Positions 9,365 to 17,242 of a stretch of DNA of 46,288 nt are shown piece by piece. The notes under the pieces are model-generated. The model did not search any database and was not told where the DNA came from. It saw nothing but the letters and a program-made list of their open reading frames with translations. Each line of letters starts with the position of its first letter. Position 1 is the first letter of the stretch. The position numbers and the translations under genes were made by a program. The DNA is taken from assembly GCA_040752815.1 (NCBI GenBank), contig JBFMGC010000005.1:1-46288 (forward strand). The letters run 5' to 3'. This stretch comes from Candidatus Zixiibacteriota bacterium. GTDB lineage: Bacteria > Zixibacteria > MSB-5A5 > GN15 > FEB-12.

Positions 9365-9664
9365 CTATCCGCAGCAAGTGGGCGATCCGGAGTCGCCGCA
9401 ACAAGGCTCTGTTCCTGTGAGGGCGCTGTAGATAAATGCCGCCGCGCAGCCGACCCCGCTTCGCACCGTGATCGCCCCCGGTTCGCAGTTCTGGGCGCAC
9501 GCCCCGCACTCCATACAGGCGTCGCGATCTACGATAATCGCTCGCTTTTCCTCTATAACGTACACCGCGTGCGGGCAAACCTCGACACACTTCCGGCAGC
9601 CGTTGCATTTTGAGCGGTCCAGCTCGAGCGAGACGACGTTACTTAGGTATCTCAGACCGACCAT
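9365..9664 (-). CDS. hgcB: HgcB, 2[4Fe-4S] ferredoxin of mercury methylation
   Basis: 99 residues. Two classical 4Fe-4S motifs are visible (KCNGCRKCVEVCPHA and ACMECGACAQNCEPGA), then the HgcB-specific GVGCAAA stretch, and a C-terminal tail with two vicinal Cys pairs (EPCCG and PTCCG). HgcB is the obligate partner of HgcA. By established genetics it is thought to reduce the corrinoid of HgcA during transfer of a methyl group to Hg(II), with the terminal Cys pair proposed to handle mercury. ATG at 9664 is chosen because GGGGGAG lies six bases upstream. It follows hgcA by 37 bases. The combination of GVGCAAA and CC tail directly after an HgcA makes the call secure. Confidence 0.95.
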   Translation of the reverse strand: MVGLRYLSNVVSLELDRSKCNGCRKCVEVCPHAVYVIEEKRAIIVDRDACMECGACAQNCEPGAITVRSGVGCAAAFIYSALTGTEPCCGDSGSPTCCG

Positions 9665-9701
9665 TATATCTCCCCCAGGGGGCCGTGCGGATGGCGGGCG
9701 A

Positions 9702-10913
9702 TCACACAATCCTCCCCTCGATCCAGAACATCAATCCGACAGCGGCCGCCGCAATCTGAATTGGAACCGCAACGCGCATCTCTTTTCGCACGCCGGAAGG
9801 CGACGTATAGGTCGAGGCCCCGGTGAAGTTCATCGCAGTGAAACTGGCAACGGCCAGGGCCAGCATATAAGCGGCCGTGACATCGGCCCAGTCAAGTGTT
9901 GAACCGAGGGAAGAGAACAACGCCGCACTTACCGAGGCCAAAACGAGGACACCCGCCCAGGCGCCCTTTGCAGCGAACGCACGACCCGGCAACCACGGAA
10001 GGAGCGCCGGGGTGAGGATCGACCCGCTCGCCAGACCCATTATCAAGACTGCCGAGACCAACAGCCCAACCGATGCCGCCCGATCCAGCGAATACCCGCC
10101 GTCTCCGAAACCGGACACGATCGCCAGCACAGCCGCGATCGGTATCACCCACTTACCCCAACTGATTAGTTCGACCGGAACGAGCGCGAGACGGTCGCGA
10201 AGCCGGAACCGGACCAGCCGCATTTCCGGGGTCGCTTTCATGCCTGAATCCAAGTAAGCCGGAAGATCTCCGGCCCTTATTGGTCCGTAGTGAACCGTAA
10301 ACCCGGTCAGCCGCTTAACCTCGTGGGCCTTCACCCCGGGGGCGCCAAGCTGCGGCAGGATCAGGCTTCGATGCGACACCACCTCGGCCAGACGGGCGGC
10401 CGCAACTCGGCTGACAATCTCCGCGGTTCCAAACGTCCCCTTGCCTGCCGCACACCAGACATTGATGCCTTTGGTATCGAGAACCATGATCCAGCCATCG
10501 CGGCCGCTCAGCGCACCGCGCAAACGATCAAAGCTCATTTTGAAGTTGGCCGAGACGAAAACCGGAGATTCACCTGTAGGATTTCCCACCGCATAAAGGC
10601 CGGGGGCGATAGCGTACCGCATTCGTCCGAGATTCCACCGTACCCGCCAATGCTCCAGCCGATCCCGCCAGGTTATTGATGTAGCGATCCGGGGGATATC
10701 GCCGACAGGGGTGGGGACTTTCCCTATGTAGTCTTCTGTGATGTCGAGATAATGACCTGTCGATGAAGGCACGTCGCCACAGCAGGCTTCAGCAGGCAAC
10801 ACGATCCGCGATGAACCCAGGTCGCTTTGGCTGGAGGCGCGGCGATTGTTCCTCGATAACTCCACAAGCACATTATAACGTACATCCACGCATACCGAAA
10901 CTAAATGGACCAC
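9702..10913 (-). CDS. hgcA: HgcA, corrinoid methyltransferase of mercury methylation
   Basis: 403 residues from the GTG at 10913. The diagnostic cap-helix motif NVWCAAGKG is present (residues 151-159), with Cys154 as the lower corrinoid ligand of this family. Further family blocks follow: SPVFVSANFKMSFD, LILPQLGAPGV, HYGPIRAGDLPAYL, ATPEMR. The C-terminal third has five hydrophobic segments, matching the five-helix membrane domain of HgcA. HgcA transfers a methyl group to Hg(II), giving methylmercury, at the cytoplasmic face of the membrane. The start is unsure: homology begins near residue 55, and a TATAAT (10877-10872) lies inside the long form, six bases before an in-frame GTG at 10865 (see the leaderless note). 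It is divergent from iorA across a gap of about 142 bases. Confidence 0.95.
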   Translation of the reverse strand: MVHLVSVCVDVRYNVLVELSRNNRRASSQSDLGSSRIVLPAEACCGDVPSSTGHYLDITEDYIGKVPTPVGDIPRIATSITWRDRLEHWRVRWNLGRMRYAIAPGLYAVGNPTGESPVFVSANFKMSFDRLRGALSGRDGWIMVLDTKGINVWCAAGKGTFGTAEIVSRVAAARLAEVVSHRSLILPQLGAPGVKAHEVKRLTGFTVHYGPIRAGDLPAYLDSGMKATPEMRLVRFRLRDRLALVPVELISWGKWVIPIAAVLAIVSGFGDGGYSLDRAASVGLLVSAVLIMGLASGSILTPALLPWLPGRAFAAKGAWAGVLVLASVSAALFSSLGSTLDWADVTAAYMLALAVASFTAMNFTGASTYTSPSGVRKEMRVAVPIQIAAAAVGLMFWIEGRIV

Positions 10914-11055
10914 GTTCGGAATACCGTCGTTTTGTGCCTCGCCAAAATTCCATTGCGGGCGCGCGCCCTCGCTTGTTAATTCCTATCCACATGGCGAAAC
11001 CATGCGGACAACCGGCCCCCGGCCCAATGAGCCGACTAACAGATTGCTGCGCAAT

Positions 11056-12834
11056 ATGAAAGAACTCCTGTCAGGCAACGAGGCAGTCGCGCGGGGAGCT
11101 TTTGAGGCCGGTGTCAGGCTGGCGTCGGGGTATCCCGGCACCCCATCGACTGAGATTCTCGAAACCCTCGCCGAGCGGTTCCCGTCAGTCTACTCTCAGT
11201 GGTCCCCCAACGAAAAAGTCGCGTTCGAGGTGGCGATCGGTGCATCGATCGGCGGGGCCCGCGCACTGTGCACTATGAAGCACGTGGGGTTGAATGTCGC
11301 CGCCGACCCGTATATGACGTTTTCATACACCGGCGTAGGCGGCGGATTTGTGGTAGTCTCCGCGGACGATCCGGAAATGCACTCCTCACAGAACGAGCAG
11401 GACAATCGCATCCTCGCCCGGTTCGCCAAGACCCCGTTTCTCGACCCGTCGGACAGCCAGGAAAGCAAGGACATGCTGCTCGCGGCGTTCGAAATCTCTG
11501 AGCAGTGCGACACGCCGGTTATGCTGCACATGACCACGCGAATCTCACATTCCAAGGGGATTGTCGAATTGGGAGAGCCGCTCAAGCCGCGTGAGCGGAA
11601 GTTCGTCAAAGATCCGGCGAAGTATGTGATGATCCCCGGCCATGCCCGAGGTAGGCATGCGGTGGTGGAGGAGCGACTGGAGAAACTGCGCGAATACGCG
11701 GAGAATTCGCCGCTCAACCGGATCGAAAACAACGGCTCGGATATCGGCATCATCACGGGCGGAATCGCCTATCAGTACGCGAAAGAAGTTGCGCCCGACT
11801 TTGACTATTTCAAAATCGGGTTCGGTAATCCGCTTCCGCTAACCCGTATCGCCGAGTTTGCGAAGAAGCACAAGCGAGTGATCGTGATCGAAGAGCTGGA
11901 GCCGTTCTATGAAGAGCAGATAAAGGCCGCCGGCATTTCGGTCGAGGGAAAGAAGTACTTCGGCGTGATCGGTGAGCTTTCCCCCGCTCGGGTGGCCCGA
12001 GGCCTCGCCGAGGCCGGCTTGATCGTATCGAGTCCAGACTCGCTCATGGACACCGAACCGCTCTTCCCCCGCCCGCCGGTGCTCTGCCCCGGCTGCCCGC
12101 ATCGCGGCGCATTCATGGCGCTGAAGAAACTCAAGGTTGCGGTCACCGGAGACATCGGCTGCTATACCCTGGGTGTGCTCAAGCCGCTCGATGCGCTGGA
12201 CACATGCATATGCATGGGAGCGTCGATCGGCAACGCCATCGGCATGGAGAAAGTTAACGGCGCCGAAAAAGGTGTCGTCGCAGTGATCGGTGATTCGACT
12301 TTTTTCCACTCAGGGATTACCGGCCTCGTGGACGCCGTATACAACAACAGCAACGTGACCGTGATGATTCTGGACAATCGCGCCACCGCCATGACCGGCG
12401 GACAGCAGCACCCGTCCACCGGCAAAACGCTCATGGGCGATGACGCCACGGTCATCGATTTCGAGGCTCTCTGCCGGGGCATCGGCATACGGAACTTCCG
12501 GCGGATCGATCCCTACGATTACGAGGCGTCGCTCGCCGCCATCAAAGAGGAGATCGCCACACCGGGGCCTTCAGTAATAGTCGCGGACCGTCCCTGTGTG
12601 CTCATGCCGCAGCGGATCATGGATGAGCCGTACGTGGTGGATCTCGATCTGTGCAATGGCTGCTCGGCCTGCTTCCGCATCTCCTGTCCGGCGATATCGG
12701 CCTCGAAAGTGACCAATGAACGCGGCAAGCCGAAAGCGGAGATTGATCCGACCATCTGCACCGGCTGCACCTTGTGCGCCCAGATCTGCAAGCCGGAGGC
12801 GATCGTCCTTAAGAGCCAGTTCGTGCAAGTGTAG
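11056..12834 (+). CDS. iorA: Indolepyruvate:ferredoxin oxidoreductase, alpha subunit
   Basis: 592 residues beginning MKELLSGNEAVARGAFEAGV, the usual IorA start; the frame opens upstream at 11002, but family alignment favours 11056. The N-terminal pyrimidine-binding half (GYPGTPSTEI) is followed by the thiamine-diphosphate half with CPGCPHRG, GDIGCYTLG and GDSTFFHSG. It ends in two 4Fe-4S clusters (CNGCSACFRISCP and CTGCTLCAQICKP). The enzyme decarboxylates arylpyruvates from Trp, Phe and Tyr to aryl-acyl-CoA and reduces ferredoxin. It is oxygen-sensitive, fitting an anaerobe. It is first in an operon with iorB, buk and two ptb genes, consistent with amino-acid fermentation with ATP recovery. 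No clear Shine-Dalgarno sequence precedes the start. Confidence 0.95.
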   Translation: MKELLSGNEAVARGAFEAGVRLASGYPGTPSTEILETLAERFPSVYSQWSPNEKVAFEVAIGASIGGARALCTMKHVGLNVAADPYMTFSYTGVGGGFVVVSADDPEMHSSQNEQDNRILARFAKTPFLDPSDSQESKDMLLAAFEISEQCDTPVMLHMTTRISHSKGIVELGEPLKPRERKFVKDPAKYVMIPGHARGRHAVVEERLEKLREYAENSPLNRIENNGSDIGIITGGIAYQYAKEVAPDFDYFKIGFGNPLPLTRIAEFAKKHKRVIVIEELEPFYEEQIKAAGISVEGKKYFGVIGELSPARVARGLAEAGLIVSSPDSLMDTEPLFPRPPVLCPGCPHRGAFMALKKLKVAVTGDIGCYTLGVLKPLDALDTCICMGASIGNAIGMEKVNGAEKGVVAVIGDSTFFHSGITGLVDAVYNNSNVTVMILDNRATAMTGGQQHPSTGKTLMGDDATVIDFEALCRGIGIRNFRRIDPYDYEASLAAIKEEIATPGPSVIVADRPCVLMPQRIMDEPYVVDLDLCNGCSACFRISCPAISASKVTNERGKPKAEIDPTICTGCTLCAQICKPEAIVLKSQFVQV

Positions 12835-12842
12835 GTGACGGC

Positions 12843-13451
12843 ATGACCAACACCAGGTTCGACATACTGATAGTCGGTGTCGGCGGACAGGGGGTACTGC
12901 TGGCGTCGGAGATTATCTCGGAAGTTGCCATGGGCGCCGGACTCGACGTCAAGAAGTCCGAGGTGCACGGCATGTCGCAGCGCGGCGGAGTGGTGTCATC
13001 GCACGTGAAAATCGCCCCCACGGTTTATTCACCGGTGATTTTCAAAGGTCGCGCTGATGTACTGATATCGTTCGAGCAGGCCGAGGCGCTTCGGGCGGTC
13101 GATTGGCTCCACCCCGAAGGCGTGGCGATTGCCGCCCGCACCCGCCTGGTGCCAGCCATCGTGACATCGTCCAAGGAGTACCGCTATCCGGACGATGCCA
13201 TCGCCGATCTGCAAAAGAAACCGGTGCGAGTCATCCCGGTAGACTCGGAGAGTATCGCGCGCGAGTTGGGGGATCCGCGCCTGGTGAACACCATCTTGCT
13301 GGGTGTGTTATCGAATAACTTGCCGTTCTCCGAGTTGCAGTGGAGCGAGGCGATACGGAATCGGGTTAAGGCCAAGTTCGTGGATATCAACCTGGCCGCC
13401 TTCGAACGCGGACGTCAAATCACACTGGAGACTGCCGGCCTGGCCGGATGA
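12843..13451 (+). CDS. iorB: Indolepyruvate:ferredoxin oxidoreductase, beta subunit
   Basis: 202 residues: the gamma-type domain of 2-oxoacid:ferredoxin oxidoreductases, with GVGGQGVLLASEI (residues 12-24) and HGMSQRGGVVSSHVK (residues 42-56), both hallmarks of IorB. It forms the heteromer with IorA and contributes to CoA and substrate binding. It starts 8 bases after the iorA stop. Its TGA overlaps the buk ATG (ATGA), which indicates translational coupling. Confidence 0.93.
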   Translation: MTNTRFDILIVGVGGQGVLLASEIISEVAMGAGLDVKKSEVHGMSQRGGVVSSHVKIAPTVYSPVIFKGRADVLISFEQAEALRAVDWLHPEGVAIAARTRLVPAIVTSSKEYRYPDDAIADLQKKPVRVIPVDSESIARELGDPRLVNTILLGVLSNNLPFSELQWSEAIRNRVKAKFVDINLAAFERGRQITLETAGLAG

Positions 13452-14521
13452 CCATGTCAATGTATCTCCTAATCATAAACCCAGGGTCTACATCCACCAA
13501 GACGGCTCTGTTCGACGGGAACAACAAGATCAGGGAGGATGTCGTCCGGCACGACGCGAAAGAGCTGGCCCGTTTCGACAACGTGGCCGATCAGTTCGAG
13601 TACCGCATGCAGGGAATCGACAAGTGGATTGAGTCGCTCAATCTCAAGACCGGTGGAATCAAGGCGGTGGTTGGCCGGGGCGCGCCGCTTAGGCCGCTCG
13701 ATGGCGGCTCTTACAAGATTACCGATCAGATGATTGACGATGTCCGCACGGCCCGGTATTCCAATCATGCCTCGAACCTCGGCCCGCTGATCGCCCACCA
13801 CCTGGCCAAGCGCTTTGGCGTGCTGTCGCTCATATCGGATCCCATCACGGTAGACAATTTCCCGGAGATCGCCCGAGTCAGTGGCCTTCCGGAGATCAAG
13901 CGCAAGTGCCGGTCGCACGCTCTCAATATAAAAGAGGTTTCTCGCCGCGAGGCCGCCAAGCTGGGAAAGAAACTGGAGGATATCAGTTTCGTCACCGTAC
14001 ACATGGGGGGCGGTATATCCGTTGCGGCGCTTCAGAGGGGGTTGATTATCGACGTAAACGATGGACTCCTGGGCATGGGGCCGTTCTCGCCCGACCGGGC
14101 CGGCGCGCTGCCTATCGGGGCATTGGTGGAACTTTGCTTTTCGGGGAGGTACACGAAAAAAGAACTGATCGACAAGCTTTCGAAGAACTCCGGTCTGATG
14201 GCGTATCTCGGCGAGGCGGATCTGCGCAAGGTCGAGGATATGATTTCCGCCGGGAATGATGACGCGCGGTTGTACTTTGATGCGATGGCGTACCAGATCG
14301 CGAAAGAGATCGCTTCCGCAGCTACAGTGCTTAAGGGCGAGTTCGAGGCGATCATTCTGACCGGCGGGATGGCGCACTCGAAACGGCTTACGGATAAAAT
14401 CTCGGCGCACTGCGGCTGGATGAAGCGCGTGATTGTCGCCCCGGGCGAGTTCGAGATGGAAGCTCTTGCCGCCGCCGGAGTCAGGTACTTGAGCGGCGAG
14501 GAGCAGTTGAAGGAGTATTAG
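13448..14521 (+). CDS. buk: Butyrate (branched-chain/aryl acid) kinase
   Basis: 357 residues of the acetokinase family. The phosphate-1 motif IINPGSTSTKTALFD lies near the start, followed by VHMGGGISV, the DGLLGMGPFSPDRAG block specific to butyrate kinases, and ILTGGMAHS near the C-terminus. It turns acyl phosphate plus ADP into the free acid plus ATP. Here it is coupled by an ATGA overlap to iorB and followed by two phosphotransbutyrylase genes. The likely physiological substrates are therefore acyl phosphates made from the IorAB products rather than only butyryl phosphate; that is inference from the operon. Confidence 0.93.
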   Translation: MTMSMYLLIINPGSTSTKTALFDGNNKIREDVVRHDAKELARFDNVADQFEYRMQGIDKWIESLNLKTGGIKAVVGRGAPLRPLDGGSYKITDQMIDDVRTARYSNHASNLGPLIAHHLAKRFGVLSLISDPITVDNFPEIARVSGLPEIKRKCRSHALNIKEVSRREAAKLGKKLEDISFVTVHMGGGISVAALQRGLIIDVNDGLLGMGPFSPDRAGALPIGALVELCFSGRYTKKELIDKLSKNSGLMAYLGEADLRKVEDMISAGNDDARLYFDAMAYQIAKEIASAATVLKGEFEAIILTGGMAHSKRLTDKISAHCGWMKRVIVAPGEFEMEALAAAGVRYLSGEEQLKEY

Positions 14522-14722
14522 GCAAAGAACATGTCGGGATCGTAAAAGTCCCGACCTACAGCTTGAGGACTTGCGTCACGTCTTGAGTCCGAGCCAGCCC
14601 CCGGTTTCAGGGGCTGGCTCAGACGGTGACCTGACGCCTACAACACCGGCTCGTGGTCGACGAGGACCCCGAAAAGGTCAGGGGCAGGCCTCACCACGCA
14701 CAATTAGAAGCCCGTTCAACCC
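14522..14722. repeat. Extragenic hairpins between buk and ptb
   Basis: 201 bases hold two perfect stem-loops. One is GTCGGGA/TCCCGAC (14533-14555, loop 9), whose minus strand reads TAGGTCGGG like the palindrome family at 16651. The other is GAGCCAGCCCC/GGGGCTGGCTC (14591-14620, 11 bp, loop 8). Neither has a T-tract, so they look like REP-type elements or attenuating hairpins inside the operon rather than plain terminators. Confidence 0.6.
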
Positions 14723-15637
14723 ATGACACCCGCACCGGTTACTTCTTACGATCAATTGATCGATCGCGCCGTCGCCCTGGCTGCACACGGTCGCCGCAAG
14801 CGCGTAGCGGTTGCCGCCGCGCAGGACGCCGACGTAATTGGCGCGCTTGCCGAAGCTGAGGCCGACGGATTCATCGAAGCGACGCTATTCGGCGACGAAC
14901 CAAAGATCCGTTCGCTGGCGGGCGAAAACCGCAGTGATCTAACGCACCTTACGGTCGTCCACGAGCCCGATATCATGCGGGCCACTCATGCTGCCGTGCG
15001 GTTGGCCGCTGAGAAGAAAGCCGACATCATAATGAAGGGCTTTCTACCCACCTCGGCCATTCTGAAGGTCGTACTCGACAAACAATTTGGTCTTCGCGGC
15101 GCCAATACTCTCTCCCATTGCGCGGTGCTCGATATCCCCGGGTATCACAAGCTGCTTAACTTCACCGACGGTGGCATGATTGTCAAACCGACTGTCGACC
15201 AGAAGATTCAGATTATCGACAACGCCGCGCTGGTCGGCCGGGCGCTTGGGCTTTCTCCGGTCAAGGTGGCGCTTTCGGTAGTGAATACCGAACAGCTTCT
15301 TAGCGACGCCGCACGCAGAGTGCCGAATATGCTCATCGACGGTCCCCTCAGTTTCGAGCTCGCCACCTCTTCGTCGGTGAAAACCAAGGCCGGTCGCGGC
15401 GGGTCGGTTGCCGGAGATACCGACGTCTATGTGGTCGATTCAATCGAAGAATGCAACGTGGTGGCGAAATCGCTGATCAACTTCGCCGACGCAGTGTTCG
15501 CCGGTGTAATTGTGGGAGCGAAGGTGCCGGTATCGTTGGTGTCAAGGACTGATACAGTCAAGAACAAACTGGCGTCGCTGGCGCTGGCTTGCCTGATCGC
15601 CGAGTATTACGCCGAGCCGGAAGGGAATCGAAGCTGA
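14723..15637 (+). CDS. ptb: Phosphate butyryltransferase family enzyme
   Basis: 304 residues of the phosphate acetyl/butyryltransferase family. Visible blocks are ADIIMKGFLPTSAILK, LSHCAVLDIPGYHKLL, FTDGGMIVKPT, LIDGPLSFELA and FAGVIVGAKVPVSLVSR. The enzyme exchanges CoA for phosphate on acyl-CoA, giving the acyl phosphate used by the butyrate kinase upstream. It is probably active, since it keeps the KG(F/L) and DGPLSFE blocks. The hairpin-rich 201-base gap after buk could reduce its expression relative to iorAB. No strong ribosome binding site is seen. Confidence 0.88.
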   Translation: MTPAPVTSYDQLIDRAVALAAHGRRKRVAVAAAQDADVIGALAEAEADGFIEATLFGDEPKIRSLAGENRSDLTHLTVVHEPDIMRATHAAVRLAAEKKADIIMKGFLPTSAILKVVLDKQFGLRGANTLSHCAVLDIPGYHKLLNFTDGGMIVKPTVDQKIQIIDNAALVGRALGLSPVKVALSVVNTEQLLSDAARRVPNMLIDGPLSFELATSSSVKTKAGRGGSVAGDTDVYVVDSIEECNVVAKSLINFADAVFAGVIVGAKVPVSLVSRTDTVKNKLASLALACLIAEYYAEPEGNRS

Positions 15638-15640
15638 GCT

Positions 15641-16576
15641 ATGGATACCCGAATCGACATCCCCGCGGTACACTCATTCGACGCTATCCGAGAACTCGCT
15701 GCGCAGAAGTGTGCGACAAAGAGACCGCGCGCAGCGATAGTCGCCCCTCATGAAGCCGACACACTGCCTGCACTCGCGCGGGCCGTACAACAGGGGCTCA
15801 TAGACCCGACTGTCGTCGGCGATGAGAGGCTGTTCCTGCAAGCAGCCTCGAACTATTACCTCGACGCAACCCGTACGAAGATAATCGACATCAATCAACC
15901 CGACTTGGCGGTAAGAACTGCCGCCAGAATGGCCGCCGCCGGAGAGATCGACATCATAGTTCAGGGCCGGATCGATCCGGATCGAATGGTCGGTTTGCTG
16001 ACCGGTGCCGACTGCGGCATCAGTCCTGCCGGCAGCGTTTTGTCGCATGTTGGCGTACTCATGCCGGTGCGGTATCCAAAACTGATGCTCGTGACCGATG
16101 GCCTGGTTCATGACAGCCCCGATCTGGCGAACAAGATCAGCTTGCTCGGAAACCTGGCAAGGGTCTCGAAAGCATTGGGAATCGCCGATCCGCGCACAGC
16201 AGTTGTGACCGCCGTGGAGGCTATTCATCCTCAGATGCCTGCGACTACTGATGCCGCAGTATTGGCTAAGATGTATGAGCGGGGTCAGATCAAGGGATTG
16301 CGGGTAGATGGCCCGCTGTCGTTCGACATTGCAGTCGATTTCTTTGCTGCCGAATCAAAGGGTATTAGGAACTCAATCGTTGCAGGGCAGGCGGACGCCA
16401 TACTTGCGTCGACCAAGCATGTCGCCCAGGGAGTGTATCAGGCGATGGCGCTGTTCGGCAACTGTGAGACAGGTGGGGTTCTCGTGGGAGGCCTGGTGCC
16501 GGTGGCGATCAGTTTCGCCTGTGAGGCAGGCGACGCGCGATACAATTCAATCATGCTGGCCTGCCTGATGGCGTGA
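15641..16576 (+). CDS. Second phosphate butyryltransferase family enzyme
   Basis: 311 residues, a diverged paralogue of the gene three bases upstream. Matching blocks are EIDIIVQGRIDPDRMVGLL, LSHVGVLMPVRYPK, VTDGLVHDSPDLANK, RVDGPLSFDIA and GGVLVGGLVPVAIS. The KG of the first copy is replaced by QG, and the active-site surroundings differ. It may prefer another acyl chain (branched or aromatic), form a hetero-oligomer with its neighbour, or be less active; the sequence alone cannot decide. It is the last gene of the operon and is followed by a hairpin-rich gap. Confidence 0.82.
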   Translation: MDTRIDIPAVHSFDAIRELAAQKCATKRPRAAIVAPHEADTLPALARAVQQGLIDPTVVGDERLFLQAASNYYLDATRTKIIDINQPDLAVRTAARMAAAGEIDIIVQGRIDPDRMVGLLTGADCGISPAGSVLSHVGVLMPVRYPKLMLVTDGLVHDSPDLANKISLLGNLARVSKALGIADPRTAVVTAVEAIHPQMPATTDAAVLAKMYERGQIKGLRVDGPLSFDIAVDFFAAESKGIRNSIVAGQADAILASTKHVAQGVYQAMALFGNCETGGVLVGGLVPVAISFACEAGDARYNSIMLACLMA

Positions 16577-16653
16577 AGGCCGTGCCGTTCTTGTTATCGT
16601 CGTTACTTGTCAGAAACATACTGCGAAACAATGGGAGTGTCGGCTGGACGTAG

Positions 16654-16694
16654 GTCGGGTTCCGCGCGTTTTCCAATTGAGCGCGAAACCCGAC
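16654..16694. repeat. REP-like 41-bp palindrome, copy 1
   Basis: Arms GTCGGGTTCCGCGC and GCGCGAAACCCGAC form a 14-bp stem with one mismatch around a 13-base loop. Copy 2 lies at 38688-38728. The two copies differ at four positions, two of which form a compensated C-G to T-A pair in the stem. Confidence 0.8.
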
Positions 16695-17013
16695 AGCGTT
16701 AATCACGCAAAAGCGATTTCCATCCCGGCCCAATGACCGGGGCCCCTCATGACGATGTTGGGCAAGAGGCTTTCCATCCCGACACTGCGTGCGATCGAAT
16801 AACCCCCCACCCGAAAGCGGATGGGCCACCGCCTTCACTCCGTCAGCTGACTGGACACCCACGCTGTCCCAGGTGATTTGAGTTACTGATCCACTCATGA
16901 TCTGCCTCACCATATACAATCATGACAAGACCTCTCCGCTATTCTGATCCGTGCTTAACCAATACTCGCATTGTCATCTTTCGAGCTAAACTCGCGCAAC
17001 ATGGAGTTTTTTG

Positions 17014-17042
17014 TTGCCGTAACGGGCGATGATTGATATTAT
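17014..17042 (+). promoter_or_regulatory. Candidate promoter of the caspase-like lipoprotein gene
   Basis: TTGCCG (17014-17019) and TATTAT (17037-17042) with the optimal 17-base spacer. It would give a leader of about 195 bases before the ATG at 17243. Confidence 0.45.
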
Positions 17043-17242
17043 TGGTATGCGACGGTGGCCATTTGGACAGGGTAATCACCAGATCAAGATTGGCTCGACG
17101 GCGCATGCTTTGCGTTCGCCGCTGTTTTGACGCGCGGCATCCCCATCATCAGCACGAATTCCTCAACACTCATACAAGAGTGACTCCCGTGCCATGGAGT
17201 CACAAACCGCAATCGGTAAACCCCACAGAATAAGGAGGCAGT

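Larger units (their letters stand above)
16577..17242. other. Intergenic region with REP-like hairpins, then promoter of the caspase-like gene
   Basis: 666 bases without a supported gene. The first 330 bases hold the 41-bp palindrome at 16654-16694 and several shorter units around TCCATCCCG (about 16709-16718 and 16774-16783) and a CCCACCCGAAAGCGGATGGG unit near 16805-16824. The rest is AT-richer and contains the promoter candidate at 17014-17042. Frames on either strand here lack protein-like features. Confidence 0.6.

Noticed and set aside
16551-16919. 122-residue minus-strand frame sharing VGFRAQL and NARNPTY with another frame at 38510-38758
   Set aside because: The shared peptide is a translation of the 41-bp palindrome in both places. 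It is a nucleotide repeat, not a small protein family.
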